Source: Ammoniphilus sp. CFH 90114 (GTDB lineage Bacteria; Bacillota; Bacilli; Aneurinibacillales; RAOX-1). Taken from it: a stretch of DNA of 34,081 bases. A program made the translations under genes and the position numbers. The notes below the pieces were generated by a model. It saw only the letters and a list, made by a program, of their open reading frames with translations, did no database searches and had not been told where the DNA came from. The stretch is from NCBI RefSeq assembly GCF_004123195.1, contig NZ_SDLI01000021.1, positions 1-34,081 on the forward strand. Direction: 5' to 3'. How positions within the stretch are numbered: position 1 is the stretch's first letter; each line of letters starts with the position of its first letter. Of the stretch, positions 17,305 through 25,800 are shown piece after piece.

Positions 17305-20300
17305 ATGAACCGGTTGTTTTTAAAGAAAATATCGGCTGTCCTACTGAGTTTAGCCCTTGTCCTAGGGAATATTGTACCGGCATTAGGGATCGTAACAGGA
17401 GTGGCCTCAGCAGAAGGCCCGTTTTCTTTAGGGCAGGTTACGGACAAGTGGACGACTTCGGTTACACAGAGCGTCTATCAGACGAAAATCGAATTAAACA
17501 GTGCAAGAGGACCGCAAAAGATTTATGTGATGGATGTTGATCCTTCTGATCCTACTATTAAGCTAGAGGCAGGGATGTCTAGGGGAAAAGTAGTAGGTAT
17601 GCAGGCAACCTCTCAACAAGCAAAGGAGATATCAAGACCAGGTCATATCGTGGTAGGGGGAGTGAATGGAGATTTTTATAATACCCAGAATGGCGAACCC
17701 GTTCACATCATGATTCGAGATGGGAAGATTCTTAAATCTCCTTTAAATCGTTCGGCTGTAGGCTTCACAAAATCCAATAAGGTCATTATTGGTGTTCCTA
17801 AGCTGACGGTAACGATGAACGTATACGGTCAATCGACGACGGGTATTTCAGGGATTAATACGTCACGGGGTGAGAACTCCCTTGTTTTATATACACCTGA
17901 ATATGCAGCTAGCACGTTTACCAATAGCTTTGGTGTAGAAACCGTATTAGAGGATGTCTATGGAGATTGGGGTAAGGACCAACCGATGAGGCTGGTTGTA
18001 AAGGAAGTGCAGAAGGAAGTAGGAAATGCTGCGCTTAGCGATAATACGTTTGTCTTATCTGCTCATGGAAACAAGAGAGGATGGATTGAGAGCCTTGAGC
18101 CAGGTCAAGTAGTAGAAGTTACTACAAAGCTTGACAGCCCTTGGGATGAAGTCACCGAAGCTATTGGGGGATACCATGTATTGGTGAAGAACGGAAGCTT
18201 GGTTAACAGTACCGATGCGTCCGTACATCCTCGTACAGCAGTGGGGGTTCGTGCCGATGGAACGGCGATCTTCCTAGTCGTAGATGGGCGTCAGCCTGGC
18301 TTCAGCGAAGGGGTCACCTTAAACGAGCTTGGCAGCTTGATGCATGAAATGGGAGCTGTAGAGGCCATCAACTTAGATGGCGGGGGTTCTTCTACCTTTG
18401 TGGCCCGTAAGCCTGGTGACTCTCAAGTGTCTCTCATTAATAGTCCTTCCGATATGGGAGAGAGATCGGTTGCGAACTCCCTATTAGTGATTAGCAGTGC
18501 GCCGGAAGGAAGCTTGAGTCGCTTAGCTGTATTGCCGGATCGCATGACGATTCTTGCTGGAAGTACGACCACTTTATTGGCAAAAGGTCAGGATGAAGCC
18601 TATCATCCTGCAGCCATTACAGGACAAGTGAGTTGGAGTGCAGACGAAGCGATAGGAACGATTGAGGAAGGCGGTAAATTTACCGCTGGCGCGGCGGCGG
18701 CAAAGGGAAAGATTACGGCTACGTTTGAAAATGCTGCAGGGGAAGCTCATATTAATGTTGTGGATCAATTAACGAAGCTTACCTTCCTGCAATCCCAGAT
18801 GACGGTTGTTCCAGGTTCCAGTCAAAAGCTTCTATTCCGTGGAGAAGTGAATGGCAAGAGTGTTGTCATTGATCCTAAGGTCTTGACGTTTGAGGTGATG
18901 AACGGAATTGGTACGGTGGATCAAGCGGGAACCTTTACGGCGGTGGATGCCACGACGGTTGGAAGTATTAAAGTAAGCTATAAAGGTATGTCTTCAACCA
19001 TCCAAGTCGATGTGGGGAAAGCTCCTATTATTCTAGCAGATTTTGAAACAGGGACGACTTCTGGATGGGGAGTCACAGGAGCAAGATTTAACTCCATTAA
19101 GCGAGAGATTGCGATAGAACCCGAACCGGTTCGATTCGGTAACCACTCTATGCGAATTGAATATGACTTTACGGGTCAAAAAGGTACATCAGGTGTGTAT
19201 TTAAGTAAAACGGGGTATCAGGTTATTGAGGGTTACCCAGAGAAAATTGGCATGTGGTTCTATGGTGATGGGGCAGGACATTGGCTTCGCGCGCAGCTGC
19301 GCGATGGTAACAATAAAACGATTCCTATCGATTTTACACCTGAGAAGCCTGGAGTCGATTGGGTAGGCTGGAAATACGTGGAGGCTACGGTTCCTAAGGG
19401 AAAGGTGACGCCGCTGAAGCTTGATCTTCCGGTGCGATACATGTCTTTAAATGATGAGAAGAAAAACAAAGGTGTTGTTTATATAGACAATATTCGAGCG
19501 GTCTATGGACAGACCAATGATGACTTAACCAATCCTATGTTGTCCGATGCGTTCCCTGAGAATGGAGGAAATATAGATTCAAATCATCCAACCATTTCCA
19601 TCCTAGCGGAAGATAATCAAGGCGGATCTGGTGTGGATCCAGCACAGATCAAAATGAAAGTAGATGGGGTGTCTGTTTCTCCGAGCTTTCATGAGCCGAC
19701 AGGGAAAATTACCTATACGCCAGAAGAGACGTTGTCCGATGGATATCATGAAGTTTGGGTGTCGATCAAAGACCGTTTCGGTAATCCGAATGAAACCAAG
19801 TGGTCCTTCAACGTTTCTACAGGTGCTCCGAAATTTGTTTATAATGGACCGCAGAGTGTGGATGCCGGGAGCGAGTTTACGCTGTATCTGAATCTAGAAA
19901 AGATGGGGCAGCTGCAGGAAGCTCGTGCAAGCTTAGCCTTTAATCCATCGATTCTACAGGTTGTGGATGTGGGGGTTGGCTCGAAGCTTACGGAGAGTCA
20001 ATTTACAACTCGAACGGTAAATAATGCGACAGGGAAAATAGAGCTAGAGGCTATTGATTTAAACGAAGTTGCGGACCTTAATTCGGTTGAGAATCTTGCT
20101 GCAATCAAGTTTAAAGCCAACACGAATGCAGATGGAGATATTAAGATTCATTTTGAGAATGGATTGATTCAGCTTGCTGGTGAGGAACGAAGGGTACCGG
20201 TCTACTTGCTTCCCTTTGAGGCTGTTGTCGCTCAACCGTATGAGCTCACCGTTGCAGGACTCGCCCAAGGGACGTTGACTACTTTAACTGTAAAGGACCA

Positions 20301-22515
20301 ATCGGGGCAACCGGTTGAAGGGGCTAGTATTCGTGTGCTAGAGCCTGCAGCTTGGAGCGATGACTTAGGATTAACCAATGAACAAGGTCAAATTGTAACC
20401 GATAAGCTTACCAAAACTCAAATCACCTATAAGCTGCAAGCAGTGAAGGACGAGCTCGTAAGTAAAGTCATGACCGTGAAGGTGGTGCCGCAGCTAGGGG
20501 ATAAGAAGCCTAGACATCTGGTGCAATCGATGAAGAACGATCCAAAGACGACGCGTGCCATCACTTGGAACACAAGGCCTGATGTAGAAGGAACGGTGCT
20601 GGAATATGTTCCGGTGGATGAATTTACAAGCTTTGAAGCATCCCATGTTCAACAGGTTCAGGGGACCAGCTCTTTATTGCCGAACGCGATAGGGGAAATG
20701 AGAGTACATGTTGCAGAAGCGACACAGCTGAAGCCTGGTACGATCTACACCTATCGAGTAGGAGATGGAACGGCGGACGGATGGAGTGATCCTTCCACCT
20801 TTGAAACCGAAGCAGCAAAGAGCAGTCCATTTACCTTCCTGGTTGCAGGAGACTCTCAGGCGGGTACGCAAGCTGGCTTTAATATCTATCGAGATACGAT
20901 GAGAGCAGCGATGCAAAAGCATCCGGATGCCAAGTTTATCAAGCATATCGGGGATATTGTGGATGACGGGAACCTTTTGCAGCAGTGGATCATGTTCTTT
21001 AATGCCGCACAAGAAACCAGCTCTAACCTTCCGTTTGTCCCTGTTCTCGGAAACCATGATGTTTACGGAGAAGGGGCCAAGCTGTTTGCCAGCTTTATTC
21101 AAAATCCTGAGAACGGCCCTGCAGGCGAGATGGAAAACGTATACTCCTTTGATTACGGAGATGTTCATTTTGCGATGCTGAATTCCGAAGTGGGTGGAGA
21201 CGGATTAAGAAAGCAAGCGGAATGGCTGCGTGCCGATATGGAAAAGTCCACGAAGAAGTGGAAGGTTGTGATGTTCCACCGAGCTCCATATCATAGTAAT
21301 CCTCTTCGTGGGGCAGATGCTACAAGGAATATTTTCGCTCCTGTAATTGAAGAGCTTGGCGTCGATTTAGTATTGGTTGGGCATGACCACGCCTATGCCC
21401 GCACGTATCCAATGAAAGGTGGAAAAAACGTCGCCCCTGGTGAAGGAACGGTTTATGTGATTGCCGGCTCGACAGGACCGAAGTTCTATCCTGCTACAAA
21501 GTATAGCTATATAGATGCTTTATTCGATGAAGACACTCAGATGTTTACGGCGATTACCGTGGATGGAAACGAATTAAAGCTCGAAGCCACCACCATAGAT
21601 GGGCGAGTGGTCGACACACACAGCTTATTTAAGGCTGATCGGAATGCAGAAATAAGTCTAAACGGACCACAAATCGTTATGGAAAACGATCAATTTGAAC
21701 TAGCGATTCAACTCAAAAATATGAAGGATGTTTACGGCGCGTCCATTAAGCTTGAGTATGACCCGTCTCAGCTTCAAGTGGTGGATGCGGATCCCGACAC
21801 AGAGGGCATTCAGATTATCCCAGGGGATATCCTAGGAGAAGCCCAAATTCAGAATGATACCAACCAAGGAATTATTAAGTACACGGTAACGAAGGTAAGA
21901 GAGGTTCCGGGTACGGATGGGGAAGGAATCCTTGCGAAGGTGCCGTTTAAAGTGTTGCGTGGGACAGGTGGACAGACGGTTCAGGTTCGTCCCCTTGCGG
22001 CTGAAATGGTTCTTGTGAATAGTCAGAATCAACCGGTCCCAGTTGACGCTGTGGCTTATGAGGGAAGAGTGAGCGGCAAGACGGTAACCCATGAAGTAAA
22101 CGGCAGCATGGCTCTGCCATCGACGCATCATTTAGCAGACAAGAGCGGCTTAGAGGTTGTCGTCAAATCGAATGGCCAGGTTGTTGCTCAAACAGAGACC
22201 AACGCGGCTGGTGAATATGCCTTTACGCTGACGGCGCCAGGAGAATACACTATAGAAGTTTCAGCGAATGGTTATAAGACGGCTATGGTTGCCTTCTCAG
22301 CAAGTGAAGAGCAAAGTGTGGTGACGATTCCTGCTCTGACCCTCTACGTCGGTGACTTTAACGGTGATGGACTTATTAACATCGTCGACATTTCCCAGAT
22401 GGCAAAAGCCTATGAAAAAGAGCCAACTGGCCCAAATTACGTGTACGATGTGAACCGAGATCTTAAGATTGATCTTTATGACGTCGTGACAGTAGCAAGA
22501 AACTTTAATAAGTAA
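17305..22515 (+). CDS. Secreted bifunctional phosphodiester glycosidase (NAGPA)/purple-acid-type phosphatase with two cohesins and a dockerin
   Basis: 1736 aa from the ATG at 17305, which has AAGGAGG 9 bp upstream; an in-frame ATG at 17251 lacks a site. Signal peptide about 1-37. Residues about 45-395 form a NAGPA-type phosphodiester glycosidase (GGVNGDFYN around D123, INLDGGGSST around D358). Two Big-like domains (405-570), a CBM-like sandwich (575-730), an Ig-like domain (742-838) and a first cohesin-like domain (843-980) follow. After a purple-acid-phosphatase-type FN3 (1068-1165) comes a metallophosphoesterase (1176-1415) with D1183, D1217, G1249-N-H-D1252, H1325 and GHDH (1359-1362). The C-terminus is cohesin (1448-1590), regulatory-like sandwich (1594-1678) and dockerin (1684-1735). 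The pairing suggests release of a sugar phosphate from a phosphodiester and then of free phosphate. Confidence 0.9.
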   Translation: MNRLFLKKISAVLLSLALVLGNIVPALGIVTGVASAEGPFSLGQVTDKWTTSVTQSVYQTKIELNSARGPQKIYVMDVDPSDPTIKLEAGMSRGKVVGMQATSQQAKEISRPGHIVVGGVNGDFYNTQNGEPVHIMIRDGKILKSPLNRSAVGFTKSNKVIIGVPKLTVTMNVYGQSTTGISGINTSRGENSLVLYTPEYAASTFTNSFGVETVLEDVYGDWGKDQPMRLVVKEVQKEVGNAALSDNTFVLSAHGNKRGWIESLEPGQVVEVTTKLDSPWDEVTEAIGGYHVLVKNGSLVNSTDASVHPRTAVGVRADGTAIFLVVDGRQPGFSEGVTLNELGSLMHEMGAVEAINLDGGGSSTFVARKPGDSQVSLINSPSDMGERSVANSLLVISSAPEGSLSRLAVLPDRMTILAGSTTTLLAKGQDEAYHPAAITGQVSWSADEAIGTIEEGGKFTAGAAAAKGKITATFENAAGEAHINVVDQLTKLTFLQSQMTVVPGSSQKLLFRGEVNGKSVVIDPKVLTFEVMNGIGTVDQAGTFTAVDATTVGSIKVSYKGMSSTIQVDVGKAPIILADFETGTTSGWGVTGARFNSIKREIAIEPEPVRFGNHSMRIEYDFTGQKGTSGVYLSKTGYQVIEGYPEKIGMWFYGDGAGHWLRAQLRDGNNKTIPIDFTPEKPGVDWVGWKYVEATVPKGKVTPLKLDLPVRYMSLNDEKKNKGVVYIDNIRAVYGQTNDDLTNPMLSDAFPENGGNIDSNHPTISILAEDNQGGSGVDPAQIKMKVDGVSVSPSFHEPTGKITYTPEETLSDGYHEVWVSIKDRFGNPNETKWSFNVSTGAPKFVYNGPQSVDAGSEFTLYLNLEKMGQLQEARASLAFNPSILQVVDVGVGSKLTESQFTTRTVNNATGKIELEAIDLNEVADLNSVENLAAIKFKANTNADGDIKIHFENGLIQLAGEERRVPVYLLPFEAVVAQPYELTVAGLAQGTLTTLTVKDQSGQPVEGASIRVLEPAAWSDDLGLTNEQGQIVTDKLTKTQITYKLQAVKDELVSKVMTVKVVPQLGDKKPRHLVQSMKNDPKTTRAITWNTRPDVEGTVLEYVPVDEFTSFEASHVQQVQGTSSLLPNAIGEMRVHVAEATQLKPGTIYTYRVGDGTADGWSDPSTFETEAAKSSPFTFLVAGDSQAGTQAGFNIYRDTMRAAMQKHPDAKFIKHIGDIVDDGNLLQQWIMFFNAAQETSSNLPFVPVLGNHDVYGEGAKLFASFIQNPENGPAGEMENVYSFDYGDVHFAMLNSEVGGDGLRKQAEWLRADMEKSTKKWKVVMFHRAPYHSNPLRGADATRNIFAPVIEELGVDLVLVGHDHAYARTYPMKGGKNVAPGEGTVYVIAGSTGPKFYPATKYSYIDALFDEDTQMFTAITVDGNELKLEATTIDGRVVDTHSLFKADRNAEISLNGPQIVMENDQFELAIQLKNMKDVYGASIKLEYDPSQLQVVDADPDTEGIQIIPGDILGEAQIQNDTNQGIIKYTVTKVREVPGTDGEGILAKVPFKVLRGTGGQTVQVRPLAAEMVLVNSQNQPVPVDAVAYEGRVSGKTVTHEVNGSMALPSTHHLADKSGLEVVVKSNGQVVAQTETNAAGEYAFTLTAPGEYTIEVSANGYKTAMVAFSASEEQSVVTIPALTLYVGDFNGDGLINIVDISQMAKAYEKEPTGPNYVYDVNRDLKIDLYDVVTVARNFNK

Positions 22516-22553
22516 TACTCCTTGATGATTCAACTATTACCCTTCTGTCATAG

Positions 22554-22584
22554 AGGCCAAGTTCCTAGTGAACTTGGTCTTTAA
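22554..22584 (+). terminator. Rho-independent terminator after phosphodiester glycosidase gene
   Basis: Eleven-bp stem AGGCCAAGTTC (22554-22564) with GAACTTGGTCT (22570-22580), one G-T pair, loop CTAGT, followed by TTAATT, a weak T tail. Confidence 0.65.
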
Positions 22585-22599
22585 TTGTAATAGCCGTCT

Positions 22600-22623
22600 C
22601 AGACAGACAGACAGACAGACAGA
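22600..22623. repeat. Tetranucleotide microsatellite, six CAGA units
   Basis: Six perfect CAGA units about 180 bp upstream of the GDPD gene. Runs of this kind change length by slippage and could alter promoter spacing. Confidence 0.85.
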
Positions 22624-22643
22624 ATCTGCCGCCTGCACGCCCG

Positions 22644-22693
22644 ATATTTGCAAAAAAGGGTGGTATATTTGCATTCTCTCGGGGATATTTGCA
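22644..22693 (+). repeat. Three ATATTTGCA direct repeats at about 20-bp spacing
   Basis: ATATTTGCA begins at 22644, 22665 and 22685, that is 21 and 20 bp apart, two helical turns. The first and third share GATATTTGCAA. The phasing places all copies on one face of the helix, as expected for a cooperative regulator-binding site. The binding protein is unknown; a small dispersed repeat is the alternative. Confidence 0.55.
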
Positions 22694-22711
22694 AGTCTAC
22701 TTTTTGAAATC

Positions 22712-22750
22712 CTTACAATAAATTAACAGATACGACATAGTAGGTTAATT
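22712..22750 (+). promoter_or_regulatory. PhoP-box-like array upstream of GDPD gene
   Basis: CTTACA (22712), TTAACA (22723), GACATA (22734) and TTAATT (22745) start exactly 11 bp apart. The second fits the PhoP hexamer consensus, the first and fourth are close to it and the third is weak. The array ends about 50 bp before the start codon. Confidence 0.5.
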
Positions 22751-22801
22751 TTTCCTTTCTAAAATAGAGTCGAATCTATAAAAAAAGGAGGAATGAGAGT
22801 T

Positions 22802-25800
22802 TTGCGAAAATGGAAGAAACTCATGGCTGCTGTTTTAACGTGCAGCATGGTGCTGACCACCGTCTTGCATCCCGTTTTGCCCACAGAGGCGGCTGCGGAA
22901 TCCAATTCCGAGCTGTTGATTACCGAGATTGTTCCTGATAACACAGGAACGGATGAGTTTGAATTTTTTGAGGTGTATAACAACACCAATGGACCTTTGA
23001 ACTTATCTGATTATACCTTCTTATACCGTTATACGACGGGAACGACTGCGGACCTGACCTTTCAGTTTCCGGCAACCACGATCCAGCCTCAGAGCGCTCT
23101 AGTTTTTTGGTATAACTCTTACAATAGGACTAGCCAAGACTTTAACGCTCATTTTGGAACAAATGCGTCGCCGGACCAGCTCATTAATGTCACGGGCTTT
23201 CAAGGCTTTGCCAATACGGGAAACCGCGCTGTCGTGATCCAAAACAAGCAAGGCGAAGAAGTGGCCTTCGCAAGCTATGTACAAGCTGACGTTAAGGCAG
23301 GGTTTGGCGTGCATTACCGCTACTCCGCCACCGGAACAGTAATGGAGAAGCACCAGACACAGGCCCAGCCGACTCCGGGAACAGTTGAGGCGGCCCAGGT
23401 TCCTGCTGCACCCATTACGTTGCCTGGTTCATCCGAGAGAAAATCTTTGACGGCAAACAAAACTCTTGTCGCTCCGGTTCTTGACGGAAGACTAGAGGAA
23501 TCCATCTGGAAGGTGGAAGAATCAATCGGTGTAAAATTTGGCGAAGGTGCGCCGGAAGATTCTCACTTCGGCATGCTGTGGGATCAAAAATATCTTTATA
23601 TCGCCGTTGAAACCGAAGACAATCAGCTTGTTCACAACGGAACAGGCCACTGGTTTGATCAGGATAATTTCAGCCTATTTTTTGACCCGAGCCATCATAA
23701 GTCAGCTCCTTTTATCCATAATGATATGCAAATAGGATTGGTGTACCAGCCGAACTCGAGTACACCAAGCTTCCACTTCGGGGGTGCTCCGAATCATGCG
23801 AGCAAAGATGAAAAGAAAGTCCTGCGCGCGATTCAGAAGACCGATACAGGTTGGAGCGCTGAAGTGGCGATCCCTTGGGACATGCTTCAGTTCGATCCGC
23901 AATTAAAGAGACAGCTGGGCTTCGAAATCACGGTGACAGACCGAGATGATCTAGAAGGCCAAGCGCCGTTTAGCGCATGGAGCGCGTACCAATCCAACTC
24001 CTTCTGGAACGATACGGCGGGGTATGGAACCATCCACCTTGCGGATGAGACCGTGACGGGAGATGTGTATGGCGTTCTTTTAGAAGAGAACTTTGATAGC
24101 TACCAAACGGGGGAAACGCCTTATGGCTGGATCTCGGATGTAAATGGAAGCAGTCCGGCCTTCACGGTTGTCCAAGAAACCTATGGCGGTGGCCGATTGG
24201 TTTTTGATGGAAGTTCTTCGTCGAAGCAAAGTAGAATCACTGCCCCGGTTCAGTGGGACAACTATACCATCGAAGCGGACATGAGGTTCGATAAAGTATT
24301 GAACTCGGCAAGATGGGCTTCGATTATGTTCCGCGTACCGTCGAACGGGAAGCACCCGTACAATCAGATGGCGGTTCGTCAGAATGGCGCCTTCGAATTT
24401 GCTTACCGCAACCCTAGTAATACCTGGGTCGTACCGACAAGCGGCACTTGGCAGCCCTTGGCTTTAGGCTCTGATTACACGCTGAAGGTAAGGGTGTTTG
24501 ACCAGAATGTAAAAGAATACATTAAGGCAAAGAAAGATGAAGAGTTTACCCTTTTGATGGACCAGGATTTCAATGCTACCAATCTGTTGGAGAGAGGGAA
24601 AGTAGGATTCCAAGGAGATCAATTGAAGGTATCCTTTGACAATCTAAAGGTCACTAGAATTACAGCCGAGCGTTTGAACCTGGAGCTTCCTGCTACAGTG
24701 GAAGCCTTAACCGGTCCTATGACGGTGACGAATCATGTGTATTTTTCCGATGGCATTGAGCAGGAAGTACCAGTGGAAAGAGTTAAGCTATATTCCTCTG
24801 ATGAAAGCATTGTAAAAGTTACGAATAACCAGTTATACCCTCTAAAGCAGGGACAAGTAACGATAAAAGCGATTTACGATACAGCAGAAGCTGAGGCGGA
24901 GTTGACGGTCACACCATCCACTGTAGGTGCAGCTGTGGTTTCGCTCGAGCACGAAGCCGGCTATGTGCTAGGTAATGCTGGCGTAGAAATGGATTTAAGC
25001 AGTCTTTCCTTTAATGCGAGCTTTAGTGATTTTACAACGGGGACCATCGGGGGAGAGCAGCTGACCTGGTCATCTCTGGACCCTGCAGTCAGCATGGAGA
25101 ATGGTAAGCTAAAAACGACCCAAAGAGGGATATACGAGCTAAACGCCAAGAAAGATGATGCAACAGTCAAGCTGATGCTAATCGTAAAAGAGCCAGGCGA
25201 TAGTGAGTATGTTCTTTATGAAGAAAATTTTGACGCACTTGAAGCAGGCACGATGCCTCAAGGCTGGTCACGAATTGAAGGTACAGGTACCGGTGCGGTG
25301 GGCGTGAAGGAAGGTGCTTTTGAAATGGAAGCGCGCACTACCGGAAACAATCCGACAAGAGTAATTTTGCCAGAGTATTTAGATAGCTTCGGCAATTATA
25401 AAATTGAAGCAGATGTAACCAACCTTGGCTCTAATGACGCAGCCAGATGGCATGCCATCATGTTCCGCATTCAAAACAACAACTATCCATACTACCAGAT
25501 GGCTGTAAGGCAGAATGCTGCGGCAACCAATGGCGTAGAATTTGCAGAGAGAACACCTACCAATCAATGGAATGTTTCAGAGAAGGGTGCTTTTACCGAG
25601 GCAATTAACGCTGAAAAGATGTATAAGTACACCATTAAAGCACACGGCAACCGGGTTCAAGAGTTCATCAACGACAGCTTGCTGATTAACACGGATCTAG
25701 CGGGCGCTTATACGAAGGGAAGAATCGGTTTCCAGGCCAATGGAAGCAAAATGAAGGTAGATAATATTCGAGTGACACTGCTAGAAGAACCGCTTCCGGC

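Larger units (their letters stand above)
22516..22801. other. Intergenic region with terminator, CAGA microsatellite and phased direct repeats
   Basis: No gene. It holds a terminator (22554-22584), six CAGA units (22600-22623), three ATATTTGCA repeats about 20 bp apart (22644-22693) and a hexamer array like PhoP boxes (22712-22750), all leading into the GDPD gene. Confidence 0.7.

Noticed and set aside
20674-21168. Minus-strand open frame of 164 codons inside the NAGPA/phosphatase gene
   Set aside because: It is fully antisense to the conserved metallophosphoesterase domain (GD and GNHD motifs), has no ribosome site and no recognisable protein features. It is a shadow of the real gene.
22600-22693. 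CRISPR array
   Set aside because: The repeats are a 4-bp microsatellite and three 9-bp motifs with about 11-bp gaps, far too short for CRISPR repeats and spacers, and no cas gene is nearby.
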